DNA of 64,000 nucleotides from Macrocystis pyrifera (lineage: Eukaryota > Sar > Phaeophyceae > Laminariales > Laminariaceae): assembly GCA_031763025.1 (NCBI GenBank), contig JASSKH010000014.1, forward strand, positions 9,352,563 through 9,416,562, written 5' to 3'. Shown piece after piece: positions 39,701 to 54,043 of the stretch. Positions within the stretch are counted from its first letter, which is position 1, and every line of letters begins with the position of its first letter. A program made the translations under genes and the position numbers. The notes under the pieces are model-generated. The model saw only the letters and a list, made by a program, of their open reading frames with translations. It was not told where the DNA came from and searched no databases.

Positions 39701-42700
39701 GCTTTGATCAAGTTGACGCGTGGATGGAGCGAGCGGACTAGTGGCCGGCTGGACAAGAGTACGCAGTCAGTGCGGTACCACCCGCATACTTCGAAAACGA
39801 TCATGATCTCGGGCGACACACATGGTGCTTCCAACAATCTATTTCCACCGACAAACAGAGGAAGCGCAAGAAAAAAAACTCGCGGTTTCGGGAGATACGC
39901 CTAGCCTTTCCACTACCCACTTAATTCTCCATACGTATAATATACAACACACGGTCTACTTTTTTTTCATTCTTCTTTCATGTTTTCTCATCCCATCCAA
40001 CGTGTCTTTCCCAATATTTCTCCTGCTCCCTCCCTAGGCGAAGCCAAGATCAACAGTCGCGGCACAGAACAGGCTCTTCCCCCCTCATACACACTACGGT
40101 GCGCGCCTTGCCTTTTCTTCCGGAGACGGGTCCAGCATTTTCTTCCCTCGTCGACAAGCGTCGAATTGCGCTCACCAACGCTACGTAAGCGCTCTCCGCA
40201 GTCGGTGTCTCGCAAGAAGAAAAACATCCATACGTGCGGAGAATCGAACCCGCGACATCAACCCTAGTGTTCGAGGCTAACCACTAGATAACCGGGGGGG
40301 TATCGGCAGGGTTAGGGCGCCACAAAACACGTAAAACAGGCGAGATACGCTGCGAACAGCATACTGCGTTCAACCAACGCTGCGTCGGTGCTCTCCGCAG
40401 CCAGTGTCTCTCGGGAGAAATAAAAAAACTCTAGACCCATAAACGGAAAAATGAAACCCCAAGACACGAAAGCAAGCAGTATTCGAGACTAACCACTAGA
40501 CCACCGGGGGCGACACCGCACCGTGATTCATGAAGCATTGAACCGAAGTATGGTTCAAAACAAAACACGTGCAACAGGCGAGATGCGCCGCGACAAGCAG
40601 GCACCTTGTCAATAAACTGCTTCAGGTCTAGCGACGTACGCTTGTTGGGCTCTCCGCGCATCATCCCTCCTTCCGCCTCCTGCGGAAGCACGCACGTAAG
40701 CCGCCCACCAATGGGGTGGTGATATCCGAGAGGTGGCAGCGGATGGAGTTACGGGGATGGGGGGGGGGGGGGGGGCTTAGTTGCTAGCGCTGGACTTGAG
40801 TGGATTTTCGGCAGCACAGATGTTGTCTGGGCGGCCAAAAGGTGAGAGAGGTTTGAGCGATTAGGCATCAATAAGCTGTGGGAGTGAACTACTACGGGAT
40901 ATCATAGTAAATAGGACCTACGGTATGCACAAAAAACCTATATATTTACCTATTTTTACTCACAAAACTTGGCCCCATTTACTATGGTCCCCCGTAATAC
41001 TGCAAAATACGAACGCGAACAAAACGGGCGAGCGCGTAACAAAGCAGCGTAAGCCTTCGCAACAAAACCGCAGTCGATAAAAGCGCACCGCGAGGGTGTC
41101 AAGTAGGCGTGAAAACAAAGTTCGCAACGTGGAATGAGCGTCAATGAGGTATATCTACCTGCCGACGACGCCAGGGAAAGGCGATGCTCGGCAAACATTA
41201 TTTGTTACCTGGTACATTCTGCCAGGATTTCCCCTCCCGCTAGCGACATTCACTCAATGAAATGCACTATTCATGCCGTTCCCATGATGTTTGAGACATT
41301 TTCACTCGCCGGCTCCGGCTGTCTGGGCCACATCGCGTGACATTGCCGTCGTTGCCTTCGCCCGTGAACTTCGAAAGCTGTTCTAGCTCAGACACACAAG
41401 CAAAAACGTAGAGGACAAAACCCCTGCGCGCAAATTTCCTTGCTAGTTGTAACAGCAAAAACATCACACAACCATCGCAAACACCAATAACCACGACAAA
41501 AACAAACACCAGCAACAACACCAAAAAGCGCGACAGCGATAAGCATCACAACAACAGCAACAACAGCAACACGCCTGCAAGCGCAGCGTCATGCACGCCA
41601 CATGCTCACCTTGACTAGAAGCGCCTTCGACGGCTTGGAAAGCCCGGGCAGAGCGGCGATCGCGACGTCCATCCCGCTCTGCACAAGTAGAAGAAGGCTG
41701 TCTCTGCGCCCCACGTGCGGGCAGAAAGGAGGGGGTGAGGTGTAAGAGGACTCATCTTCTTACAGTCCTGTCTCTCATGGTTTTAATAAAACATATTTGC
41801 CATCGTCGGATGGGATTTTCGTTTGCAGGAAAGCTAACGGCACCCGTCAACGCCAAGCTTCGATAAGGTTCAGCTCCTATTACGGAGGACCATAGTTAAT
41901 AGGACCTACAGTACACACAAACACCCCATATATTTCCATATTTTACTAAGAATATTTGGTCCTATTTACTATGGCCCCCCGTAATAACTCGATTCGAACC
42001 AAGGCCTGATCGTCCTCCGGATGTGAAAGGCCGCGATCGCAACAAGCAGCATGACAATTATAACGATAGGGTAACGACGCGGCGCGGGGGGACGGGAGCG
42101 TGGCTCGCTTAAAGAGAAATTCTGCAAAAACGGATCGTGTAAACCGTGTCTTCCTGTCAAAGCTTTGCTAGAAGAGACTCTAGACCTGCTGTGCGCACGC
42201 AAAGGAGAGGTGTTCGTCACAAGCCGGGTTGAGAGCATCCCGCCGCAGCCTCGATATCTGGCTCTACGCAAACATGTCGGTTGAGCGGGATATAACCAAG
42301 CAGTGGTTATCCCTTCCAACCAACGAAAACAAGCGTCCCGTCCGCCCGCCCGCCCGGCAGACGCAACCTGATCCACACAGTCAACGGCCCCACCGTCCCA
42401 CCCTTCAATCGCCGATCGACGCCTACTACCCCCCGCCCGAATCTTGACCGCTAGTCTCACCAGGGCCTCAAAGTGATGAGCACGTAAAAGCGCCCGGCCC
42501 ACCCAGCGGGGTCGATCCACACAATTGTCCCACCAACCAATCGCCGATCAGTGCCTACCCTCGCCTTGCCTCCTACACTCACCTGAGCTTGAGAGTAATC
42601 AGAACGTTCAGACCGTCGAACACCACTCGATACAGGAACCCGCTCCCGGCTACACGGTCATCGACCACTCCCCCTCCACTTCCCGTCTCCCCCGCACTCT

Positions 42701-45700
42701 CCAAAGTCGCCTCCGCACCCGCTCGAGCCGACTGACGCTCTCCGGATGGCACATCTTCCGCTGAACTATGGCTCTGGGGAGGCAGCTCATCTCCACCGAC
42801 CGTACCCAGTGGCTGGGAAACGGCAGCAGGGCCAGCGCTGGCAACAGCAGTAGCGGCAGAAGCGGAAGTAGCCGCAGCAGAATGGAGAGCAGAACCTCCG
42901 GAAATAGCGTGCGATTGATATCGGGGAGGGGGTGGCGGCGGCGGCGGCGGTAGCAGCGGCTTCGCCCGGCGAACAACGTGAGCGCGGCTCCGGCCGGTCG
43001 AGGAGTGGGAATCGCTTCGCACAAAAGAGCGGAGATGGCTATTGTGACCGGTACCGGCCGCCGCTGCCGCCGCAGTTGCGCTCACGGCGGTCGAAGTACT
43101 AGAGCTGGCCGACGCCGAGGATGCGTTGGAATTGAACCCACGACAGCTGGCCTGCTTGGACCCAAGCCAAGCCGCTCGAGTAATGGCATCCAAATGCTCG
43201 TCCCACCTCCCGCTTCCGACTTCCCTGTGGGTGCGGCGGTCGTCATCTCCCGCGCGTTCGCTGCCGCCACCCTCGTCTCTCCTTTCCGCGACAGCGTGGG
43301 CCCCTTCGGCCATGTCTGTCCCTCTCGCGGCATCTCCAAGGACAACGTCACTTACAGTCTCGCTCCCTTCCGGCCTCTTTCGTCGGCCACTAGGCACAGA
43401 CTCTGGGCTAGAGCAGCTCTCCCCGTCCACTCTCCTCCCCCGACCCCTCGCCAAGGCTAGCAAGGGCTCCATCGAGACCCTCCCCAGGCAGCAGGTCCAG
43501 GTTTGGAGGCACACCGCCGCAAGACGCCCAGCCGCCCCCGGCCGACATCGCTCTCGTCAGCGTCGTACCGGGTCCCGCATTGCTGTCCTCGTCAACATGG
43601 CGGCCGTTGTCGTCGCGGCCAGCTAAGAAATCCGCCGTGAGGTCTATTCCGTCTGCTGCAAAGGATGTCGACGCCGTAGAAACGTGGGTGGTTGCACCGC
43701 GCGCTTTGCGCCGTGAGGAACCACCACCGCCGAACCCGAACCCGAACTCGAAACCGCTACGATTGCCACCGCTGCCGCTGCCACTGCCACTGCTGCTGCT
43801 GCTGCTGCTATCGCTATCGCTGTCATCGTCGTCGTCGTCATCGTCCTCGCTCTCATCGACGTCTGAAGTATCGCTCACCATAACGCCTCTAACGCCGAAA
43901 CCCGTCAAGTCGCCACCGGTGCCGTCTCCGTCAGCAGCTGTCCCGGGGGACACACCTTGAGACGCCACCGCGCCCTCTACCGCCTCCACCGACACCGCCC
44001 TCCCTCCCTCCGTCCACAAAGGCCGAGGCTTCCGCCGCAGACCTTACACCGCCCGCCGCCCCATGCCTGCCACTGTCGTAGTCCGCATCGGCAACCCCCG
44101 GCCCCTCGCTAGTCTCCCCGACCCCCGCGGAAACCGTCGCCGATGGGGAGGGTGACATAGAGCGGGACCTAGAACGCGAGCGTGAATGGAGCCGACCGTG
44201 CCCTCTCGCACCGCCTTTCGGGAGGGCGATTTTGATGCCCCCCCCGCTGCCTTGTTCCAGGGCTACTCGGCGGAGCCGGAGGAGAAGACTGCCGCGACTT
44301 CCGGCGCTCCGGTCGCAGAGCCGGGCCTCCACCTTCCCCGCCCTCAAACGCAGCCCGTGCACCGTCGTCACTGCCAGGCTGGTAGTCGGGATGACCACCC
44401 TGCGCGGCCGGCCGTCGCCATCGTCCGGTGTGTGGCGGGAGAGGGGTGGGGGGGGGGGGGTGGGGGGGGGTAGAGCGGCAAGCACACGGCCGTTGAGGCG
44501 TGCCAAAAAGCAAGGAGATAAGGACTAAGAACGACGGTAAAACATGCATATCGGCGAAAAAGCGTGTCTTACAAGCGAAACCGTGGCATTGTCACATACG
44601 GTCGCCGTGAGAGGAGTAGAGAGAGAGAGGTTGTGGCGAGTCGACGCGACAACGCGAGGGAAGCACCCCACCTGCCCGTGGCGAAGGGGTTGATGGCCCC
44701 GGACTTCTCGACCGAAAAGCCGAGGCTGACCGCCACGCCCCCGCGGATAGAAAGCCGCACGCCTCGCTTTCCCAAATCGGCCGGGGCCGTGTCGTACACC
44801 GACACATCCACTTCAGAGAGGCAAAGAGGTCCCAGCCGCAGGCCTCTCACCTGCTCCACAGGCCAGGGTCAACCCGGCGGCCGATGAAAAAACAAGGCGT
44901 CAAAAGGAACGGACGGTGAGGGGTACGTGGGAGGCGGCAGTTTTCGCCACCCCCCGTAACCTTGTTTATCACTGTAAAAAGACAATCCTACACTGATCCC
45001 AAGCGCATTGTCCCAAAACACATGGGTGTACCGTGGTGCGAAGGGGGTAAAGCACTGCACCCCCACGTCTGTTTAGGTCAAACTACTCGGGATTGGTGTG
45101 GGATAACGTCTGCAATAGTAAAAGAGATGGAAGAGGGAGGGGATCGGTTTGTGGCTTGCGCGTTCGGGGTCGGAGCCGGAGAACGGATTCAGGGGGGGGA
45201 GCGAATCCGAGACCGATAGTAGGCGTTATTTCGACGGGTGTCTGCTGTACTCTCAGAAGGCGCGCGCGCGGACGTCGACGCCATCGGGGCGAAAAAGTCG
45301 CGCCCAGCATATACGACGTATCATAGGTGGTACATACGGCAAGAGGGTGGTGGGAGGCAATGTGATACTCCAGTGACATGTTTCACCACGGCTGGTATCA
45401 GTTTATTGCCGATTGCTACTTGGCGGGCGGACGCTGAAACCACGCGGCACGCTAAAAACTAACCTCCATCGAAGCATCACACACAGCCTACAAAAGAAGA
45501 GTTTCGAGAAAAATATTAAAAAAAAAACTCCAATATGAAAAAAGCACGACTCGACGAACGCAACACCAGGCGACCGAACCCAGCAGCGGGGACGAGCCCA
45601 GCGGATCAGGGCGGACCAGCGACAAGCGGTAGGAGCACCCGACCGGTGAACAAGAAATAAAAAACGCGCAACACGCCCCATTCGTGCAAACTCCGTTACT

Positions 45701-48700
45701 ATCCTGCTTGCACCTCGAAGCTTCACCCACCATATCGGCGAACCCCTCGGGCGGGGTCGTTGACACACGGCGCGAAGCGCGGTGACGATCGTCAAAACCG
45801 AACCCGGCGTTCCCCCCCGCGGCTTGCTCGGGCAGCGCTTTCGCTTGGGAGCCTTGTGCGTCCCTCATCAGCCTTGAAAACACGCTGGCGTCGCTGCTGC
45901 TCCTCCTCGTGATCACGCCGCTCCCCCCCCAGTCCAATCCCCGCTTCCGCTTCCAGAGCGGGACGAGGGCGGGCGACATCTGAGCCGGGGAATCGGCACC
46001 TGCGAGAAAACGAAAGTGTGGCGACAAGAATGCGATATCATGCATGGCCGTAGTCGCATGCATGACCATAGACCCTCACATGCCTACAGTGCCGGGGCTG
46101 ATTGCGTCGGGTTTTCACCGATCACGCAGGAATTGCATGCACCAAGCGCGAAGTGCCGTGAGGTGTTCGGCGAGTCGCATGAAGGGTGAGCAGCATCCAC
46201 CTAAGGACCACTTGTGGGGCGGACTAGCTTGCATATGGACGGCAGCGTCGAACGAATTGGGAGGGGGGTCTACCGTAACGATATGTATATGCCGTCGATG
46301 AAACAGTTGAGAGATATACCGCCGCCGATAAAGAGCGAAGAAGTACGCGCAACGCGGGTCAGGTGCGTGACCGGAGTCTGACATGGATGCCGGAAGACTT
46401 ACATACCAAAAAACGAAGCACTTACACAACGAGTCGACTGATCTATCAGGCGCTGTCTCCACGTGCTTCCCATCAATCATTACAAACACGTGAGCTGCGA
46501 AGGTCGACCGATCGAATGGCCAATACCTCCAGCCTTGCAAGCCGCGCGTATTTTTCGAACGGGACCCACCGGAGGGACCTTGGAGAAGCATGACCCCCAC
46601 TCCACCGCCCACCCAAGGCAACATCCGAAAACGGAAGCCGTCATCCTAGGGGGAAGGCACGACAGATCGGATACTAACGCCTGCGGCAGTGGGAGACCCG
46701 GGGGAAGTGGTGGAGGAGCCCCTCCCGTTGGCCTGTTAGGAAGACTGGCTCGAACCTAAAACGAGAATCGGGGCAAGACGCGAGGGCAAGTCAAAGGTCC
46801 ACCAGTATAAAATCGCACGACAAAGAGTAAGGCCAGCACTTTCGCTGGTGGTTCACCGCAGGTGCCTCGTGACAAAGGCAGCGTACCTGCGAATAGAAAA
46901 ATGTAAAACAGAGAACAAGCAAACAAAGCAAGGCGCGCGGCCGGACCCACAAGGCCCCTCGCCGTACTGGACGAAAAAGGGTCCCACGAGAGTCGAGCGC
47001 GCGCCCCCAGTAAAGGCAGGCAACAGGACGGAACGAACTGATACTTCGCGCTGGAAAGGCAAACCCTTCCTCGTCCCTGCTCGGCAGTGAGTTCTCCCAT
47101 CCGTGTGTATTGCGGAGCCTCTCGAGCTTGATGGCAACCAGGACCTGTCCCAGTACCAGCGGCAATGCTGGTGCTGTTACCCCGGTCAGCGCGACAAGGG
47201 GGAAAAGGGTGGTGCGAGGGCAACAAGAGCGACAGGCGGGGTGCGAGCGGAGCAAGGTATACATCGGCCGAGACAAGTCTGGCTCTGCTCCACCGCGCGG
47301 CCGGTCGCCAGACTCGCCAACAGACGCGCGCCTTCTATCACCTGAAAAGAGACGCCTTTCGCTCTGAAAAGCGCGAACGGGTCAGCGCCAACTCGTCCCC
47401 CACGCCTAGCGTCGCCCCCCTTGCCGAGCTCACCACCCGCGGCAGCACCAACTCCCCCTCCCTCCCCCCCCCTCCCTCCCTCCGTCGACATTTCCGGTAG
47501 CCGCCCCGACCGCCGGTCCCCCCATCCCAATCCCGGCCGCGCTCTTGCCTGCTGCATCTACCGTGCTTTCCCGCGGTGAAGGCTTGAGGCAGCTCGGTGC
47601 CGGGGGGCGCACATAGACCCAGTGGTCGGGAGAGGGGCCTCCTAGAGTGTGCCACGATATTGAAATCGTGCACCTGAGTGAATCGCGCGGGGCGGGCGAA
47701 CAGGGGACGGCCAGGGGAGTGAGAGGCGCCGAGACGAAGGGGGGAGGGGGGAGGAGGGGAATACCCGGCAAAAATTAGTGATGGCACCGGGAATATATGG
47801 TGCACATGTCTTAAAACGCTTTTACGGCACTGCTCACACAGCCTGGCGGGTAGCGCGTGCGGCAGCGAGCCATCAATCGATGCTACTTTGCATTGCACGC
47901 GGCAGTTGGGAGTGTTATCCCGCCGTTCGGAGCGCAAGGCGGTTTGGCCAGGGCGGAAATAGCGAGGTTGCCCTCGGCCCTCGTATTCCTCCCCGCAAGC
48001 ACACACTCGACAACACTACAATATCAAGTGCACGCAAGTAAAACGTACGAGGCACCCAAATATCAAGCGCACGCAAGTAAAATATACGAGGTACACAACA
48101 AAGCAAAGCAAAAGGCCAAAAGCGAGACCCCCGCCAGTCACCGCAACCACCTATTGAAAGACGACCATTATCAACCAATCAAAAACGGCAAAAAAAAAGC
48201 GTCCGACACAACGACCATCCGACCAACAACTGACCAACCAAAACCAATCATCCATCGGCCAGTAAAACGAACCAACCAACCAACGAATAACCCACCAATG
48301 ACCAATCAACCGAGCAACGACCAATCATGCTGCTCTAGAGCAGAGTTAGGGTTGCACAAATTCTTCATCGACTGAGGACCTTCGTACTATTGCTACTTTT
48401 AGCACTTTTAGAGAGTCACCCAAAAGAGTGATGTTGAGATATCACGAAAACGCAAACAAGATGAACAACCTCGTAGGCTACATATAGGTGTATCGCAAAA
48501 TTCGAACGACAATGCATACCTTATTGGGTGGTGTTGTCATCGCTCTTAAGAAACACCGTCAGTCAAAAAAAAAATTGGCAAATATTGCGATACTCCGCTA
48601 TCGTACCACGCGTCTAACCAAGCAACCAATCAACCAACCAACCAACAAATCAACCTCCTCCTCGCCTGAGCGTGGGTAGCTCCAGAAACGGGGCAACCCC

Positions 48701-50928
48701 GGCGCAGGCGACGGCGACGCCTCCAGCCCAAACCCCCGTCACCTCCAGAGCCAAGCGCCCGGCCCCCGCCCATCCAACCCTCAGCACGGCAAAGGTCGCA
48801 GCTAGCACCTTCCCCTCCTGCAGCTCTTTCAGGACGCTTCCGCCGCCCCCACTGCTACCCGAGGCGCGATGGCGGCTTCCCCCAAAGCTGCCGCTACCCG
48901 AGCGTTGGCCTCGCGAAGACGCGGAAGGGAACCTCCCGCCTCTATCCCACGCGCCCTCTTCGGCCGAGCCACTCAAGCCACCGCTACCGCCACCGCTGCC
49001 ACCACCACCACCACCACCACCACTGCCGCCCCCGCCGCCGCCTCCGCGATGTAAGCCCCCGCTGCCTCCTCGGTCCCTCCGCAGAGTAGAGGTGCTAGTT
49101 CTCCACGAAACACGAGTTCCGGAGGACGATACCGACGCCGAGCCTGGGCTCGCTCCGGCCACGCTCCCCACCGCAGGGGGGGCGAAAGCGGCGACACCAC
49201 CACCACCACCCCCGCCATCGCTTGCGTCTTCCGGGAGGAAGGAGCCGCGGCTCGGATGCTTGCCGAAAGGAGCGCCGGGTGAGCCCACCGTGGGGATGCC
49301 GGAAGGGTCGGAGGCCATAGCGGCGGCGGCGACGGCGGCCAAAACTTGGCGAGATGGGAGGCGCGTGGACGGGGGGGCGCATTGAGCGTTCGCCACTAAA
49401 AGAGCGGCGCCTGCAGATCGAAAATGGTTCACCGAGATAAATCGAGGCGGTCAGGTCGTGAGTCAGATCAGGGACGGAGCGAAAAGAGGGGGGTGGGGGG
49501 GAGTCGTGTCTAAGCACAAAAGCGGGGGGAGGGGGGGCGGGTGGGGGGGGGTAAGAGTTTGGCAAAGCCCGGCGATTTCTGAATATCGGACAGCTCAACG
49601 ATCCCCTGAATGCATCTCCGAAGGTCTGTACTCACAGTCAATCGCATGTATCAGTCGAACAAACGCGTGCATCAGGCGCTGGCGTGCGTGGGTGCGTGCG
49701 TGCAGACTCCTTCCCTCTCCCCCCGGAGGACTGGCCCTACGATAGCGTCCTTGTTTTTTTAATTTTCTCGCGGATGGCTAAACACAAACCGCGGAGGAGA
49801 AGCAAGCTCCCAACGGCAACTACCCCGGCCCCGTCAATAAAACGCCTCGCACCTCCGAAAACCGTCGCGTCGAACTTCCCGTGCACCATGCACCTCGCCG
49901 TGTCCCACCAAGCCAGGGGGGGCACGCCCGCCCCGTCCCCTGCCGAAGTCGGTCCCGTCAGCCCCGTCCTAGCCGACGCTACCTGCTTGAAGAGACCCCG
50001 AGGCATCAACAGCTTTCCTGCGTTTGCCATGTCCACGAGAGCGTAGGTGTGGGCGGGGCTGTACTCGAACCGTGGCCGCTCGAGGCACACCGACAAGTCA
50101 AGGTACGCCTGCGACGGCGGTATTGCAAGCGGGGCGGCATCGAGGCGATGGGGGATGGGAGGTAGGAGGTGGGAGGGTGGAGGGCGGGAGGTGCAAGAAT
50201 CGAGAGTCTCGTATGTCGCCGCACAGGAGAGGGTACCTACCGCCGCGGTATGTTCGGTTGTGCCACGCCGAGGCCCCTCTCGACGCACGCTTGAACCGCT
50301 TGAAAAAACGGAAGCGTCGTCGACCGCTCGAAAACAGTCGACGCCCGCCTCCCCGGAGTTACAAAACGGTCTGCTCTCGCAGCAGTCGTAGAAGAGGCAG
50401 CGGACAACGACTAATACATACCAGGCACGGAACAGACGGGGCGCACGGGGCCGGTGTCCAATCGATCGGATCGCTCGAACAAAAAAACTCTGCCGCGCCT
50501 GCCCGCCCCCACCTTCGCCGGGAGGTCGCGGGTCATCACTGCGACAGGTCCACCACCGCAGCCGTCAGTACCGTCAAGGCCGCCCGGCCTCGACGCAAAC
50601 GCCTCCACCGCCGAACCGACGGGAAAAGCGGCAGCCACGCCGTTGCGGAGCCCCTTGTCAGCGATGACGGCGTGTTTGACGCCAGCAAGTTCAAGGGGGG
50701 CTCTGGCCCAGGCCCCCATGGCGGCGCCCCCGGCAGAAACGGTTTCGCAGGAGAAGAGCGGGAGGGGGAACTGCCGCATGCCGGCCCGTATGTCCGCGCA
50801 CCTGTTTTCGGTAGGGGGGCGCGGGTGTGGGCGGAGGAGGGCGGAGAAAGCAGGTGGACAGGGGCTGTGCGTGACGTACACCTTTTCCTTCGGTAGCCCT
50901 GCCTAGTGCGCGGGAAGAGGGGCCATTG

Positions 50929-50976
<48 letters not shown>

Positions 50977-52981
50977 AGTAGGGAGGAAAAGATGATGTTC
51001 TCCTCTATTTGATGGCATGATATACATCTCTCTTCTTTCTGCGACGCGGTTCGTGAGAATAATGTACCCTTCCTTTTGGCATGCTGCTGCCAGAAACGTT
51101 ATTGAGGTTGGTGGTGCGTGGGTGGGTGGTGTCTTCCCAGCTAGCCCCCCTGCTACTGCTACTGCTACTGCTGCTGCCGCCGCGTCGAATCTTCGGGTTG
51201 GCAACAGCGCGTCCATAGACACTAACAGTGGACTATAGGCAGTACAATCAAGTCCGTTCAAACTCTGCGAGGTGTGTTTCTCAACAGTTCAATCTCTGCC
51301 TCCAGAACCAAACACGATTGAACCAGCAAAAGCAGTCGTTTCGAACCATTCAACATACAGATAGTTCATCCGAACAAGCAAACAGGCCGACTCGTAGCCC
51401 GCATGAATATCCACCCGACAGCGACCACTCGTCTCGGCCCATGCAAAAAAAAAAAAACGAAAACAAAAAGGGACAGGAAAACGGCCGCCAAAGTGAGGAC
51501 AGTCAGTACCTCACGGAAAAGTTAATCCTCGCAATGGCGCCGAAGTCCGTGCCGACCGGGGGCGGGTGCTGATCCAGCCGCTCCTGTTAAAAGCGCACGC
51601 GGACCGAAGAGAACGAAAACCAGTACATGCCGGGCGACAATGGAAAATGAAGCGGCAATGACGGCTGAGGTATACGGTTGAGGCACGGCCGAAGAAGACA
51701 CGGGGAAGCGACGAGAACGATGGATCGGGACGAAACGAAACAGCAGCGCACCCCCGACTCCTCCCTTGCCGCCTCCCCAGCAGCCCACCCCGCCCCCCCC
51801 CCCCCCCGACAAACTCTGACCAGTCGGCTTCGGGATTTTTTGTGCGTTTGAAGCCGACGTCTGAAACTGCTCGTTAAAAACGGGGTACTATGCGCGCCCA
51901 ATCAACACCCTCTTCTTTGCAAGGCCTAACCCCTCGATCGCAAGCACCGAACCCGACGACACGATGGGCGCTTGCGCCGAGGGCATTCCCGAGTCCCCCT
52001 CGTCGACCGAGATTTCACATCACCTCATGGGCACGATGGTGAAAACACAAAAACACAGGAAAAAAATCTGAAATACCAAACTATATAAAAAAAATATTCC
52101 TCTTTCTCACCAGCAGACCTCTGCACAGGGCCTCTCCGGAGGTGGGCGGAGTCGCGCCCGCGGACACGTCTCCCACGCAAACCCTCAAGAGGCTAGGGGA
52201 CGAGAGCCCACCGACCCCTCGTTCTCTCCGTCGAAATGCCTCCGTCGTCTGACCAGCCGGCGCTGGGAACGCGGGGGGTGGGCCGCGGTCGCCGAAGGCC
52301 TCCCGCACATGTTCCAGGTAACACCTGTCAGTACAAGCAAAACAATCACATAGCCGGTGCGAGGCATCCAAACGTCCGGACGGTGGTGAAGATGATGGCG
52401 GTGGTGGTGGTGGTGGTGGTGGTGGTGGCGGTGGCGATGGCGTGGGCGGGAGGAGAGGCGGGGGAGGGTGGTCGTTTTCGCTACAGGCTGTGCTACCGCA
52501 GCTTTTCGCGGGGGTACCGCGCGGTGCGATGGAACAACTGGCCACGTGCTGTGACACCTTTAACTACAAAGCAGTTACCGCGGCACCAGCTATGAAAAAA
52601 AAAACACCTCTCAAAATAGATCGGATGCTAAAAACAAACCAACTGAGCCAACGAGAAGAAAAAACGAACAAACGAACTAACAAACACGACCGTAGAATAG
52701 AAGCCCGTTAGCACGCCATGGAAGTCTTGCTCTCCCCCATCGACCTTCCCTCGCAGGGCCTAACGCGACGGGCCTCCCACCCCCCCCCCCCCGTTCCCCC
52801 CTGCCTCTGGCTGTTCAGTCGAGTCCTGTTCAACTTCGCCCAACCTCTTTCGGCGGACCTCCAACGCTACCCTTCCACTCACCAGCCCCTCCGTCTCGAA
52901 AGGCCTGCGTGGTCAATGTTCAAATGACTAAGGCAAGCAACTAAAGAGCACGTCCTCCCTCCCCCCTCCGGACTTCCCCGT

Positions 52982-53036
<55 letters not shown>

Positions 53037-53500
53037 TTCCCGACCCCCCAATGCCGCCTCATCCTCTATCAAACCCCACCTGGCATCTACCGCATCGGCC
53101 TCGCGCTCCCCTCTCTCCATGCTCTCTTCTGCTTCCGCCGGGGGTGACACCTGCTGCACGCTGCGGTGGCGCCTCCGCAGGGCCCGTCGAAAGGCACGGG
53201 TAGCAAGCACTCTCGACCACAACGGGTGCATGGCCCCGAACCATGCTTCCAGCGGGTCGTCCGCGATCTCGATCGTCAGGAACCGGGCACGCACCCAGAC
53301 GTGGGTTCCCCATGCTCTGTTCATGCCCGTCGGCAGGAGAGGGTACGTTGGGAAATGGGGAGGGAGAACAGGGGGGGTGGGGGGGGCGAGCGCGCGGGTG
53401 GGCGGTTGGCGATCTCATGGGAGGGAGCAAAAAAAAAACAAACATGGGTGAGAACGAAATTATCACTATGTAGTCACAAAAATAGCACAATAAGGCGCCC

Positions 53501-53539
<39 letters not shown>

Positions 53540-53966
53540 ATCAATCGTTCGTCCTTACCTATCCTGCGGTCTCGCCGAAGACGACACAAAAGCATTCTCA
53601 GGGACCGGGGGGTTTCCAAAATATCCGGTGGAAGTCGTCGCACGCGCCTCCTTTTAGAGGATGCCACCTGAATCAGCCCCGCCGCCGGAGACGGCAAGCA
53701 ACAGACGGGCGATGGCACGCGGGTCGGCAGCAGAGTGGTGCAGGGGCAAACAGATCGAAAGGTAAAGGGCCACAAAATAATTATACCCGGAACAGAACGC
53801 AGCACCCATCCCTGCTTCGAATGCAAATAGCATGTACCGGTACCGGACACCAAGCTGTAGCTGCGAGCAATGCTTCTCACTCGTCGGCGTGGTCCGCAAG
53901 TCTGAAGCCATCCAGAGGGCGGGACATCAAACGAGGGAAGGGGGTAGGGCGGAGATCCGGGAAACT

Positions 53967-54043
<77 letters not shown>

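Larger units (their letters stand above)
39531..41609 (-). other. BLTP2 intron 24
   Basis: About 2.1 kb. It holds G runs at 39620-39640 and 40759-40775, the tRNA-like SINE pair and M1 MITE copy 6. Confidence 0.5.

Noticed and set aside
40228-40297. Possible functional tRNA gene
   Set aside because: A and B boxes are present, but the anticodon and T stems do not pair and no acceptor stem closes. A SINE head is the better reading.
41969-42160. ORF with a membrane segment (YPIVIIVMLLVAIAAFHI) after a good acceptor, whose stop is supplied by M1 MITE copy 7
   Set aside because: It lies between exons 23 and 24, which join in phase to a conserved sequence. From exon 23 its acceptor would read into an early stop. 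It was kept out of the model as chance or at most a rare alternative end.
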